DNA of 64,000 nucleotides from Vibrio navarrensis (lineage in GTDB: Bacteria; Pseudomonadota; Gammaproteobacteria; Enterobacterales; Vibrionaceae): positions 1,860,001-1,924,000 of the forward strand of contig NZ_CP065217.1 in assembly GCF_015767675.1 (NCBI RefSeq). The letters are read 5' to 3'. A program made the position numbers and the translations under genes. This document shows, piece by piece, positions 1 to 8,948 of the stretch (positions are counted from its first letter, which is position 1; each line of letters opens with the position of its first letter). Below the pieces are notes generated by a model. That model did not search any database. It was not told the origin of the DNA and saw only the letters and a program-made list of their open reading frames with translations.

Positions 1-248
1 GGTGAAATATAAGCTTTATAGTCGTAAGCAAATACAAAACCCTGTCTATTAAGCTCAAGCATTGCCTTCTTGGTTTCTTCGGATTCAATTCCATTACAAG
101 CCATAACTGCATCAGTATAGCCACTGTCAAGGATATCTTGGCTGTTTCCACTCAACCGTATTGAGGTATTGTCTATAGAAGTAACGTGCATAGGTGGAAC
201 CTCTCCTAGCTGGCCAAACTCAACTTTGTAAGGGGGCTGTTTTATCAA
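1..248 (-). CDS. Cassette protein, unknown function (3' end off window)
   Basis: An open frame reads from a TTG at 248 off the left edge (82 codons visible, beginning MIKQPPYKVEFGQLGEVPP). The TTG is chosen because a perfect AGGAGG lies 5 bases upstream, inside the short gap to the attC at 265. No ATG start has a comparable ribosome binding site. The protein is soluble-looking with no motif I recognise. Its stop and its own attC lie outside the window. It is the lowest-coordinate cassette seen here and therefore the most distal from the presumed integrase. Confidence 0.6.
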   Translation of the reverse strand, partial: MIKQPPYKVEFGQLGEVPPMHVTSIDNTSIRLSGNSQDILDSGYTDAVMACNGIESEETKKAMLELNRQGFVFAYDYKAYIS

Positions 249-264
249 TTTTCCTCCTAGCACA

Positions 265-385
265 TAACGCCCGGCTAAGGGGTTGACAACGCACCGCCGA
301 ACTCAAAAAACACACTGTAAACACTGAATTTCAATTTCGCACTAAAGTCGCCACGCGTTGGCAATCCCTCTTGAGCCGTTTGTTA
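265..385 (-). repeat. attC, type 1
   Basis: 121-bp site. Its terminal TTA on the + strand is the stop codon of the gene at 383-790. Confidence 0.95.
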
Positions 386-790
386 TGTGATTTTTCGTTT
401 TAACTCCATTTCTTGCTCTTTGAACAAAACGTAATCACTAGATTTTCTACTCTTCGCCGCTGTAAACCATTGAACCCCAGTTTCATCTAAGTGATTAAAC
501 TCTAAACGAAATTCATACTTATTACTGCTAACAAAACCCAAAAATGCACCGAATACAAATGCTACCAATGGCAAAAAGGATGCATACGCTAATCCATATT
601 CCTGATGCTCTGATGGGATAAAGATAAAAAGTAAACTCGATGTAATTGCACCCAACAGAAACATTCTCATAAGATAGTCTTTGAACGTCAAAACTTTCAC
701 TTCAACACCAACAATTCGACTTAAATCATAAGCATCTGAATTTACTTTCAATTGATTATCTAATTGCTGAATTATCACTGAATTAGCCAC
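383..790 (-). CDS. Small two-helix membrane protein (DUF6232-like)
   Basis: 135 aa. A GTG start is used, preceded by AAAGGAG 6 bases upstream. Two adjacent hydrophobic segments (about residues 41-58 and 68-86) form a hairpin between an N-terminal soluble arm and a C-terminal part rich in charged residues. The layout (short domain, two membrane helices, short strand-rich tail) recalls DUF6232-type proteins, which have no known function. That match is by eye and weak. The gene is a single-gene cassette closed by the attC at 265. Confidence 0.75.
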   Translation of the reverse strand: MANSVIIQQLDNQLKVNSDAYDLSRIVGVEVKVLTFKDYLMRMFLLGAITSSLLFIFIPSEHQEYGLAYASFLPLVAFVFGAFLGFVSSNKYEFRLEFNHLDETGVQWFTAAKSRKSSDYVLFKEQEMELKRKIT

Positions 791-828
791 TAAATTCTCC
801 TTTATGTAGCTGAATTTACAAGATCACA

Positions 829-949
829 TAACGCCCGGCTAAGGGGTTGACAACGCATAGCCGAACTCAAAAAACACACCGAAAACACTGAACTTCAATT
901 TTGCACTAAAACCGCCAAGCGTTGGCAATCCCTCTTGAGCCGTTTGTTA
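829..949 (-). repeat. attC, type 1
   Basis: 121 bp. Ends the VOC cassette and supplies its TAA stop. Confidence 0.95.
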
Positions 950-1306
950 TACGCGTGCTTCCGACCACACTGCAAATTCGTTACCGCTTGGCTCAATAAA
1001 ATGGAAACGACAGCCTCCGGGAAAATCAAAAATTGGGCGAATAATTTGGCCACCGCTATTCTGGACTTTGGCTAAAGTTGTTTTTATGTTTGAGCTATAA
1101 AAGATAAGAAGTGCACCACCCGATGCTGTCTGACTACAACAGTCAGCTTTAAAAAAACCGCCATCTAAACCCTGATTTGAGAATGCTGTATATTCAGGAC
1201 CATAATCAGTAAATTCCCAGCCAAAAACTGAAGAGAAAAATGATTTTGTTGCCTCTAAATTTTTTGCTGCAAACTCGACATAATTCAGCTTTTCATTCTG
1301 ATTCAT
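947..1306 (-). CDS. VOC-superfamily (glyoxalase/bleomycin-resistance fold) protein
   Basis: 119 aa, one VOC module. It opens NYVEFAAKNLEATKSFFSSV, the usual first strand and helix, and ends with the typical F(I/T)EPSGNEFAVW strand. VOC proteins bind a metal and act as dioxygenases, isomerases or drug-binding proteins; substrate cannot be read here. The first-strand metal ligand position is E rather than H, as in many cassette-borne VOC proteins. ATG at 1306 is preceded by GGAG. A paralogous VOC cassette lies at 59828-60181. Confidence 0.9.
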   Translation of the reverse strand: MNQNEKLNYVEFAAKNLEATKSFFSSVFGWEFTDYGPEYTAFSNQGLDGGFFKADCCSQTASGGALLIFYSSNIKTTLAKVQNSGGQIIRPIFDFPGGCRFHFIEPSGNEFAVWSEARV

Positions 1307-1341
1307 TTCACGACTCCATTGTTAAATTTCCATATAGCGTA

Positions 1342-1462
1342 TAACGCTGCGTTAAGTGGTGAGCAACGCGACCACAATCCTAAACCATTGCGCCTTAAAC
1401 ACAAAACTCAACCTAGAGTCGAAACTCCCAAGCGTTGGGAATCCGTCTTAAACGCCTAGTTA
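1342..1462 (-). repeat. attC, variant (GCTGCGTTAAGTGGTGAGC)
   Basis: 121 bp. Ends with CTAGTTA instead of TTTGTTA. Closes non-coding cassette NC-F1. Confidence 0.9.
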
Positions 1463-1888
1463 GCTGCTTCACTTTCGCTAGCAAATTACGCCAAAATGCC
1501 TAATTTGAAACACATTATTGCTTTCAAACGGCAAAGTAAAACAGACAGCTGTGAAATTAAAACCCAATCCACGAAATGCGCTTGGCAAAGAAGAAATGAC
1601 CGAGGAAATCACCATTCCTGAGCTCGGTAATTTGCAAAGAATTCTATCGAAAAAGCCAACGACAAAGCACACAAAACGAATTTAGGCATTCATGAATTTC
1701 AACAACAAAGAAACCACACCAACGAACTTAACAAACACAACACTTCCCGTAAGCAGACTTCGCTAAGTTCAAACACTTCCCGAAAAGTGCCACTGGCGAG
1801 ATAGTTAAGAAACTGAGAATTATCCGGTGTGTAGCTAGAAAACCCAAAGCCTTTCCACCCCAAATTCACCGTTTTTCTTAACCCCAGC
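1463..1888 (-). other. Non-coding cassette body NC-F1
   Basis: No convincing gene. A 64-codon minus-strand frame (1478-1672) has no ribosome binding site and is not kept in the homologous body NC-F2 (44283-44715). The two share blocks such as the segment around TTTGAAACACATTATTGC and ACTTCCCGT. Confidence 0.7.
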
Positions 1889-2009
1889 TAACGCCCGGCT
1901 AAGGGGTTGACAACGCACCGTCGAACTCAAAAAAACTACTGTAAACACTGAACTTCAATTTTGCACTAAAGTCGCCAAGCGTTGGCAATCCCTCTTGAGC
2001 CGTTTGTTA
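1889..2009 (-). repeat. attC, type 1
   Basis: 121 bp. Closes NC-C1. Confidence 0.95.
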
Positions 2010-2289
2010 TGCAAATTCAATAAGATAAACTTAACTTACACGACCAAAAGCCACAATTGCAATAGTTGAGTGATTCAAGAATCAACCCAAGCAAGAGCCG
2101 TGATAAATGAGCTACCAAAACAAAGTCCACCTTTCAGCAACAAACCAAGCTTTTATGTTAGGAAAACTCAACGAGCGAAAACTTCAGCAAGTACAAAATG
2201 CTCGATAACATTGTCCTTTCCACACTTTTCGCCCGCTGAATTGGCAGCAAGCCAACGCTAAAAATGATTGAGGCAAACCAAGAATCTTG

Positions 2290-3574
2290 GGTTCATCCGG
2301 AAAATCGATACTTCGCCTCATGACTGGCTTTGATTTTTAACTCAAAAAATTCCCAATCACGATACCCATAGGCGACTTTGTTCAGCGTCTTTATTCGGTT
2401 GTTCACACCCTCTACTCGACCACTATTCATCCTTTCATCATAAAATGCCAATATCCCATCCTTATGCTTCCTCAGGGTCTTAGTAAACTTCTCTAGCATC
2501 ACAATGCCTGAGTGGTTCGCTTCATCTATCCAGCTTTCTAGCCATCTCTCACCCTCTATCTTTGATGGCTGCGACCACAGCATTCTTAACTTCTCTTTTA
2601 AATAATAAACCACCGCTAAGGGCTGATTGGCTGCGAGTGCTCGCTCCAATCTCGCTTGGCCTTGCTCATCTAACCTATCGGGATTACTTACCAATAACCA
2701 ACGAGTATTCTTAAGGTATTGAGCGTCATTTTTGTTACTCATCGAATTTTGTAGTTCACGCCTGAACTCTGTCAGCTTTTCATTAAAACGCTTCACCACG
2801 TGGAAACGGTCAATGACCAACTTCGCCTTCGGGGCGTGCTGTTTTACCGAAGAGATGTATGCCTGTCCCATATCGGTGGCGACGGCTTCAATCGGCTTTT
2901 TACAACGCAGCTTCCGTTTCCAAAAACCGTCAAGGCTTTCGGCCTTCTTTCCTTTCTCTGTATAAATGACGGCACTTGTCTTCATATCAATCACAACCGT
3001 CATGAAGCCACTTTTTGAGCCACAGTAAATCTCATCAATTCCAATGTGAGTGACGTTTTTAAGACAAGGTTGAGAGTATCGCTTTTGCAGGTAATGCTTC
3101 TGAATATCTTTCACTGTATCCCAACAGACACCACATAGCTTGGCAATGGCATTGATGGTGACGTTCAATGCTGACAGCGAGAGAACATACTGTTCAAAGC
3201 CCTTTGTGTAACGCACTTTGGGACGAGGAACAAAGTTAAGCGGCAAATACCCGAGTGTATTACAAGCTCGGCATTCAATCCGCTGGTTTGCTATCTGGAT
3301 GTAACAGGGGCTAGTGCCGATTGGCGTAGCGATGAAACGGCGAACCTTACCTCCTTTTTTTTATGACATCACGACTACGACATGATGGACATTTAATATG
3401 AGGATTGTGTGCTACGTGAAAGATGGTCGCGTCACCATCAAACTCTGTAGAGCAATAATGGAAAGGGCCGCGTATTCCAAAGCGATGGTAAAGAAGTGAA
3501 GTTGACATTAACTGGCTATTTTTGGCGATATGGTATCAGAAAAGCCATTCAGGTATCGATTTTCCGGATGAACC
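2290..3574 (-). mobile_element. ISL3-family insertion sequence, copy 1 (1285 bp)
   Basis: Perfect 22-bp terminal inverted repeats starting GGTTCATCCGGAAAATCGAT. Flanked by an 8-bp target duplication GAATCTTG at 2282-2289 and 3575-3582, the duplication size usual for ISL3. One transposase occupies nearly the whole element, and its stop codon lies inside the inverted repeat. It appears identical in length and gene to the copy at 35821-37105. Confidence 0.97.
2293..3508 (-). CDS. ISL3-family transposase, frame split at an A8 tract
   Basis: The catalytic part (2293-3246, about 317 aa) has ISL3 DDE blocks: IGIDEIYCGSKSGF, VATDMGQAYISS, VIDRFHVVKRFN and the C-terminal SGRVEGVNNRIKTLNK. The N-terminal part starts at ATG 3508 (MSTSLLYHRFGIRGPFHYCS), contains the first zinc-finger pair CPSC, then stops at 3347 just after eight consecutive A residues (T8 on the + strand at 3355-3362). 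Dropping one A joins it to IECRACN and the rest, giving 404 aa, normal for the family. Either the A8 run is a slippage site or the transposase is frameshifted. Confidence 0.85.
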
Positions 3575-3703
3575 GAATCTTGTCTGTTTTACGGTTTGAG
3601 TTAACCACGAATCTGAGGGTGAAAAAGTTCATTTGCCGACAACACAAAACGAATAGCCGGAGAAATCCCAAAAGATTGAGCCCCTAAATTAACCTGAGTT
3701 GCA

Positions 3704-3824
3704 TAACGCCGCGTTAAGGGGCGCAGGCACGCAATACAAAAGTGACCGCATTACGCCTTAACCACTAAACCCAACGCAAATTGAAAATGCCACGCGTGCC
3801 AAGTCCCTCTTTAACGCTTTGTTA
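3704..3824 (-). repeat. attC, type 4
   Basis: 121 bp. Supplies the stop of the gene at 3822. Confidence 0.95.
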
Positions 3825-4469
3825 TATGCCTTTTAAATGACGCCATTCTTTAACTTTTGTCTTAACGTCTTGGCTAAACCCAGAACGAACATTGTTCATT
3901 AAGATATTGTCACTCCCATGTGCCGACTTTAGACCCCATAAATGACTTGATCTACACATGATGAGTAAAATATCACCCGCTTTAGCCTTTGGGATAAGGA
4001 CTGTTCTAAGGTAGTTTTGCGCTATCCAGACACTTGGGAGACAATTGGCAATTTTTTCCACTTTGTCCATATTTCTAGACGCATAAGGGACCAGATTGAA
4101 AACAGACATATATTCACATGCGAGTTCAATGTCACCATCAAACAAGCTATTAGCTCTGGGACTGAACCATTCATTCCAACCAGCCAAATGGTGCGGATAT
4201 TTATGAACACCTGTTAATTGCTTAAATAGTTCGTCTTTAAACTCAGAATCTTGAATTGTATTTAATGACAAATCATCGATTCCGGGGTTCGCATAACATA
4301 GTACAATTTTTGCAGTTTTTAGAGGACCAAATATTGGACCCGGAGGGAATGAAAAGTCCATATCATTCTCAACGAGGTGACTAAGTTCGATTAAGATATT
4401 TTCATCTTCTGGATGGATATATCGACCCGACTGATCATCGATTACATTGTTCCAATATTCAAAAATCAT
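3822..4469 (-). CDS. Cassette protein of unknown function, 215 aa
   Basis: ATG at 4469 follows GGAGAAGG. Soluble, with a strand-loop segment TAKIVLCYANPGID at about residues 52-65 that resembles the water-activating loop region of uracil-DNA-glycosylase-like folds (xLGxNPG). The similarity is short and no catalytic set is evident. C-terminal ILLIMCRSSHLWG could be the second conserved strand of such a fold. I do not recognise the family. It is the last cassette before the integrated island. Confidence 0.75.
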   Translation of the reverse strand: MIFEYWNNVIDDQSGRYIHPEDENILIELSHLVENDMDFSFPPGPIFGPLKTAKIVLCYANPGIDDLSLNTIQDSEFKDELFKQLTGVHKYPHHLAGWNEWFSPRANSLFDGDIELACEYMSVFNLVPYASRNMDKVEKIANCLPSVWIAQNYLRTVLIPKAKAGDILLIMCRSSHLWGLKSAHGSDNILMNNVRSGFSQDVKTKVKEWRHLKGI

Positions 4470-4511
4470 CGTAAACCTTCTCCTTTTTGGGTATCACCGT
4501 CGAATTGCATA

Positions 4512-4529
4512 TAACGCCGCGTTAAGGGG
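4512..4529 (-). repeat. attC left fragment (type 3), interrupted by island
   Basis: TAACGCCGCGTTAAGGGG only. The rest of this attC is at 14250-14351. Joining the two gives a complete 120-bp type 3 site matching the one at 33245. Confidence 0.92.
4519..4529. other. Island attachment core, left copy
   Basis: GCGTTAAGGGG, identical to 14239-14249. It lies within the R'/L' end of an integron attC, so the island's integrase used an attC as its chromosomal target. Confidence 0.85.
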
Positions 4530-4901
4530 ATGCCACAAAGATAATTAACACTTATATTTCATAGATTTATATAAAAAAACGAATCACACCCCCATACCAA
4601 TGTAGCAAACATGTAGCTTCCCAATATCTCTCGTCACCTAACCATTGGAGACATAAATAATTTATAAGGAATGCTCTTGTTTAGTTAATTTCGATTAGGC
4701 AAAGTAAGTCAAAACGTTACGAAGCAAAAGGCAATAGTTGATCCTGATGAATCCCGTGGCTAACAAACTGGTTTGATTTAGTTGATCTGCACCACCAATG
4801 CTGGATTCTTGATTATTGTGTATTTTTTAGTATTTCGTTCAGTCAGTTCGAGATTACCCGCCCTTAGCTGGGCGGGAAGATGGCTTTACAGATTTAATGA
4901 G
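4530..4901. other. Island left end, non-coding
   Basis: About 370 AT-rich bases without a supported gene. It holds the hairpin at 4857-4876 and probably the integrase arm sites, which I cannot delimit. Confidence 0.6.
4857..4876 (-). terminator. Hairpin downstream of the 1130-aa gene
   Basis: Perfect 7-bp stem CCCGCCC/GGGCGGG with a 6-base loop, 25 bp after the stop codon. There is no clear U-tract on either strand, so it may be an imperfect terminator or an mRNA 3' stabiliser. Confidence 0.5.
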
Positions 4902-7900
4902 TTAGCAAAGAGCCTCTATTTCAATCCAGATTTTTTTTAAGTTATGAGACGACTTTTTTACTGCACCAGAGAATGCCTCAATGTATGCATTTGTCGTCAC
5001 TTTACTTGCCTGCCCTAATTTCTGCCATGTGTAATTTTTCGACAAATCATTTTCAAATGGTTGCAGAATAATTGAAGGTAACATACTTAAAAATGCGTGA
5101 GCAATTGCGGTAGAGTCTCTATTAGACTCAAGCCATTTAATGAAAATAGATTCAAGGAGGCCAGTACTCGCCTGAATTGGCGAATCATATAAGCATTTTA
5201 AAATTATACTTTTTGTTATTTTTTCTATATTGTGCTTAATTACACCTTTGTCGTCGTTTGATATATCACGAACGAATAGTTCTAGGTTATGTAGTGATTC
5301 CTCAGAACCATTAACACAAACCTCATCAAAGGCTACCCAAGGAACCAATAAATTGAAGTTATGCTGATGAAGAAGCAGTATATGTCCGATTGTTTCAGCA
5401 TCAGAATTATCGAACATAAAGGCTTTTACATCTGCTGGTGCAACATTGACTTTAATAAATTCAGGTCTGGATAAGAACCCTCTTAGTTGATTGTCAACGG
5501 TAAAGTAACTAAAACCATTGGTAGCTGCTAAACCAAGAGAGCTTTTGGTGCTAGAAGTTAGCAGATCATTAGCAAAAATTGTTAATTTTAAAGGAACATT
5601 ATAATTACGATCATTATGAACGTTACATTTTTCTAAAAGTTCTTCTGTTACGTTTCTCAGCTTTAACTTTTGTGCTAGCTTTTCTTCATCTCCTACAGCA
5701 ACAAAGTCATCTTTTTGGGGATCAAAATCAATACCAAAATCCCCATAAGAACAGCACCATTCTTTTATTTTTTTATCTGTTTCACTTGTTACATGTATGT
5801 TGCACTCTATTTTTTTTGAGAGGCCGGACACAACAAGGAATGCGAAGGAGACTTCATCAAGAACGATATCATTACTATTCGACTCATTAAAAGAGATATT
5901 ATTACCACTGAATAACTCCATATAAACTTTCTTAGAAAGCATTGCCGTAAGGGCTTTACCGTATGAGCTATTACCTTTTATGAAATTATATTTAAATATA
6001 CAAGGAAAGTTACCACTTAAACACTCTTTCATAGCAGGTGTATAGCTGTATCTGCTCTCTACAATACTGTTAATAATATTTAATATTTCTTCAGCCGTAG
6101 GATTTTCCGGTAGAGACAGCAGAGAAAAGCATTGATTTTCATCATTATCCAAAATTTCAATTGCAATACGGTATGCTGCTAATGTCGGTGGCAGTATCTC
6201 TTTAATTGAGCAATGTTTAGTTCTGTTCAGAAAGTAAGTATTTATTGCTTTACTTTGTAGTGTATTGGCGAGGTCAGTACTTGAATGAATCAAGTACTGT
6301 GGATGTTCAGTTGCTAATATTTGGTCATCAACTTCTATACGGTACTTTGCTTGGCGGTTTTCTGTATATAGATAACCTTTTTTGAAAACTTTACTGTTAT
6401 ACCCTATATTCGATATATTAAAAGGTATATTCATAAACACTTTAAATAACTTGTTAGCATACCTGTTTGGGTCTTTAAAAAACCAAGTTAAGACCATATC
6501 CTCAACTTCTACATATCGTTCTCCAAAGAAGGATATGAGATCCCACGCGAGTTCATTGTCAGGTGTGGTAAAGATAGAGATTGGTATTTTCTTTACATAT
6601 TCCGTTACAGAGGCGTTAGACGTGGCGTTACTTAAATTAACCAATAGATTTAGCCAGAGATATATGCAATGTTTTTTCTCTGATTCAGATAGCTCTTTGT
6701 CTTGATATTTTTCTAATAGCTCTTCGATGAGCTTTACTGCTTCGGGGAATTTATCTTCTCTAGTAGCAATACATGATTTTAGGTTGGCAATTTCAGGGTG
6801 AGACTGCTCTTGGTCGTTCATTGTACTTAGACGCGAGTTTAAGGAGTTGAATTGTTCATTTTCGTATAATAATGAAAGATATTGTACGTATGTATCCGAT
6901 ATCCACGGACGACTATTTTTAAATAACAATTCCAGAGCACACAATGCCAAACCATTATGACCTGCCATAGATAGCAGATTAGCAGTTGGAACTAAAAAGT
7001 CAGAATGAAGCCTTGTTTCCTTAAAGTCATCTGTAAGAATAGTTTCAACCTCAATCGAAGGAAATTTATTTTTGTCTAAAAAGTCAGCAGCTTTTGCAGC
7101 GAGCGCACAATAGTACCCCAAGCTTTCGTTAGTTCTTTCTAGCTTTAATAGTTCACTAAGAGTGAACTCCACCCATTCTGCACTTTTTAGTTCACATAAT
7201 GAGAGTATTTTTTGGGTAGAAAACACTCCAGCTTTAACATCTTCGATGATTTCAAGAGCTATATCATGAGCAGATTTCTGCGTTTGTAAAGTTTGCCTAG
7301 GTTCTTCATGATCTAAATATGATACGACAACCTCTTTACCTATGAAGTCTATTTGGTTGAGTAGGGAACGGTGGTCTTGAACTAACTTGAGGAGTTTAGA
7401 GTTACTTAATTTAGTATAATTCAATAATTGACCAGCTATACCGATATACCGCTTATCAAGAACTCGTTGGCCAGCAGCGTATTCAATTAGATTTTCAATA
7501 ATGCTATCAAGATGTTGCTTTTGTTCCGTTGATAATAACAAGTAGTCATTAACTTTAAAATTATTAATTGAGATGCATTCTAAAATTATTTCTTGTCCTG
7601 ATAAATCAGTGAAAATGGCTTTCTTCTTTAGTTCATCAAATACTTGTTGACATACATCTACCTGCCCTGAAGCAAATGCTTTTTCCAGTAGTAAATGGAG
7701 GACAGGAAAAGAGAAGGTATCTAATTCTCTAGAAATATCATCGAGTGAGCTTATCTGATTTAATGTACTATAATATGCGATATCTGAGCAGATATTTGCT
7801 GGAAGGGCGCAATAAAAATCCTTTAACTCTTGCTCAGATTTTTGTTCTTTTAGCAGGTTAATTGCTGCGGCATTTAAAAAGTCTTGAAAATCTTTATCAG

Positions 7901-8294
7901 AACTAGAATTTAACTGGTAAGTGCTTGTTATTAAGTCTTTTTCCTCGCCAGTCAGTTCCAACGAACTTACCGCTTTTAAACATGCGATAGCAACTTTTGT
8001 TGATGAGTTTAGATTTCCCAGCATACTTAAGGTGTTTAGTGAAGCTACTGCTTGTTCCTTCTCACCTTCACCGAGTTTGTGGACAACATCTAACAGCACA
8101 GGTTTAAGTAACTCTAAAGATACGTCACTTTGTACTATGGTGACGTACTTGTCTCTCATTACTTTATCACCAAACACTGCATCACCAGTGTTCGGAGCTA
8201 ACATTACCTTGTCGCCATATACTGCGTCACTACCGTTCTTCGCTAGTACACCTGTAGTATTGCTGTTTGTAAGATTCTCTGGTTTTTCGGTCAT
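4902..8294 (-). CDS. Large helical-repeat protein with N-terminal GDK motif and PIN-like C-terminal region (putative defence protein)
   Basis: 1130 aa. Residues 20-55 hold two motif copies, SDAVYGDKVM and GDAVFGDKVM, shared with the C-terminus of the 119-aa neighbour. About residues 60-650 are alpha-helical, TPR/solenoid-like, with no Walker motifs. Around residues 800-1000, IVLDEVSFAFLVVSGL followed later by FTVDNQLRGFL resembles the PIN-nuclease pattern (acidic residue after a hydrophobic strand, then D in a late strand). PIN-TPR proteins with short N-terminal homotypic motifs are known from bacterial conflict systems. Start ATG 8294; 21 bp from the upstream gene, so probably one operon. 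Function is inferred; the PIN call needs a profile search. Confidence 0.75.
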   Translation of the reverse strand: MTEKPENLTNSNTTGVLAKNGSDAVYGDKVMLAPNTGDAVFGDKVMRDKYVTIVQSDVSLELLKPVLLDVVHKLGEGEKEQAVASLNTLSMLGNLNSSTKVAIACLKAVSSLELTGEEKDLITSTYQLNSSSDKDFQDFLNAAAINLLKEQKSEQELKDFYCALPANICSDIAYYSTLNQISSLDDISRELDTFSFPVLHLLLEKAFASGQVDVCQQVFDELKKKAIFTDLSGQEIILECISINNFKVNDYLLLSTEQKQHLDSIIENLIEYAAGQRVLDKRYIGIAGQLLNYTKLSNSKLLKLVQDHRSLLNQIDFIGKEVVVSYLDHEEPRQTLQTQKSAHDIALEIIEDVKAGVFSTQKILSLCELKSAEWVEFTLSELLKLERTNESLGYYCALAAKAADFLDKNKFPSIEVETILTDDFKETRLHSDFLVPTANLLSMAGHNGLALCALELLFKNSRPWISDTYVQYLSLLYENEQFNSLNSRLSTMNDQEQSHPEIANLKSCIATREDKFPEAVKLIEELLEKYQDKELSESEKKHCIYLWLNLLVNLSNATSNASVTEYVKKIPISIFTTPDNELAWDLISFFGERYVEVEDMVLTWFFKDPNRYANKLFKVFMNIPFNISNIGYNSKVFKKGYLYTENRQAKYRIEVDDQILATEHPQYLIHSSTDLANTLQSKAINTYFLNRTKHCSIKEILPPTLAAYRIAIEILDNDENQCFSLLSLPENPTAEEILNIINSIVESRYSYTPAMKECLSGNFPCIFKYNFIKGNSSYGKALTAMLSKKVYMELFSGNNISFNESNSNDIVLDEVSFAFLVVSGLSKKIECNIHVTSETDKKIKEWCCSYGDFGIDFDPQKDDFVAVGDEEKLAQKLKLRNVTEELLEKCNVHNDRNYNVPLKLTIFANDLLTSSTKSSLGLAATNGFSYFTVDNQLRGFLSRPEFIKVNVAPADVKAFMFDNSDAETIGHILLLHQHNFNLLVPWVAFDEVCVNGSEESLHNLELFVRDISNDDKGVIKHNIEKITKSIILKCLYDSPIQASTGLLESIFIKWLESNRDSTAIAHAFLSMLPSIILQPFENDLSKNYTWQKLGQASKVTTNAYIEAFSGAVKKSSHNLKKIWIEIEALC

Positions 8295-8315
8295 ATACTA
8301 TCTCTGCTAGGTGTT

Positions 8316-8675
8316 TTATTTATCTGTGAACACCTTGTTACCCATGATCTTGTCCCCCATCACCTTGTCACCATAAACAGCATCACCACTACCGAAAGTT
8401 TGAACAATTACTTTAGGGGAATTTGATTGATTAAGCTGACTTAGTAATGCTTGAATTTGTGTTGATGATTCAAGTTGTTGTATCACTTCGTCTTGGGATT
8501 TGCATTGGTTGATGCTCATTTTTGTCAATTCTGTACTTAGTGCTGATTCAATTGTTTCATCAAGGTTGACTACCTTACTCACCGTTTCTCGAATATTTTT
8601 TACAGTTGGAGCGGCTTGATACTTGATGAAATCCCAAAGTAATCCACCAAGTACTGCACTAGTGATAAATTCCAT
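8316..8675 (-). CDS. 119-aa protein with C-terminal GDK motif (partner of the 1130-aa protein)
   Basis: AGGGAG precedes ATG 8675. The N-terminal 20 residues (MEFITSAVLGGLLWDFIKYQ) form an amphipathic or membrane-seeking helix. The middle is helical and polar. Residues about 96-115 read GDAVYGDKVMGDKIMGNKV, a four-fold G-D/N-K-hydrophobic repeat that also occurs at the N-terminus of the next gene. Glycine-rich hydrophobic repeats shared between neighbouring proteins are the hallmark of homotypic (including amyloid-like) adaptor motifs in bacterial immune pairs; that role is an inference here. A membrane-acting effector or an adaptor are both possible. Confidence 0.75.
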   Translation of the reverse strand: MEFITSAVLGGLLWDFIKYQAAPTVKNIRETVSKVVNLDETIESALSTELTKMSINQCKSQDEVIQQLESSTQIQALLSQLNQSNSPKVIVQTFGSGDAVYGDKVMGDKIMGNKVFTDK

Positions 8676-8697
8676 AATAACTCCCTAAAAATCAGAA

Positions 8698-8826
8698 CTA
8701 AAGATTAATGGATATATAGGCTAACTTACAGATAATCAATACGTAGGCTATCGCTGCGAAAAGCACACTTACCCACCACGGGGCATCCATAAGATGCCAT
8801 AGCAGCCCATCGTTCTTTCTTGCCAT
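8698..8826 (-). CDS. 42-aa single-pass membrane peptide
   Basis: Reads MARKNDGLLWHLMDAPWWVS, then a hydrophobic helix VLFAAIAYVLIICKLAYISI to a TAG stop. The pattern MAR+xxGLL..L...PWWVSV resembles the N-terminal membrane anchor found on some Mrr-type endonuclease and topoisomerase-like zinc-ribbon proteins, here without the catalytic domain. Ribosome binding site is weak. It lies 22 bp upstream of the 119-aa gene, so it could be the first gene of the same module. Too short to be sure it is translated. Confidence 0.5.
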   Translation of the reverse strand: MARKNDGLLWHLMDAPWWVSVLFAAIAYVLIICKLAYISINL

Positions 8827-8948
8827 ACTGTTTTTTTATTCATTGATTTGATATGAGTATTAAACCATATCAACGGTGTTCTTACTTTGATTTATCGCGC
8901 ACTTCGCTTTCTAGACGTCAAAAATACAGTTATTCACAGAACTCCAAG

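Larger units (their letters stand above)
2010..3703 (-). other. Non-coding cassette body NC-C1, split by an ISL3 element
   Basis: Bases 2010-2289 and 3575-3703 are the two halves of a body homologous to NC-C2 (50953-51353) and NC-C3 (51477-51887). Removing the IS and one 8-bp duplication restores continuity (…AAGAATCTTG|TCTGTTTTACGG…). No supported gene. Confidence 0.85.

Noticed and set aside
1478..1672. 64-codon minus frame ending just after the attC at 1462
   Set aside because: Not conserved in the homologous body NC-F2, no ribosome binding site, and unusual composition.
3496..3687. 63-codon + frame spanning an IS end
   Set aside because: It crosses the ISL3 junction and continues into non-coding cassette sequence, so it arises only from the insertion.
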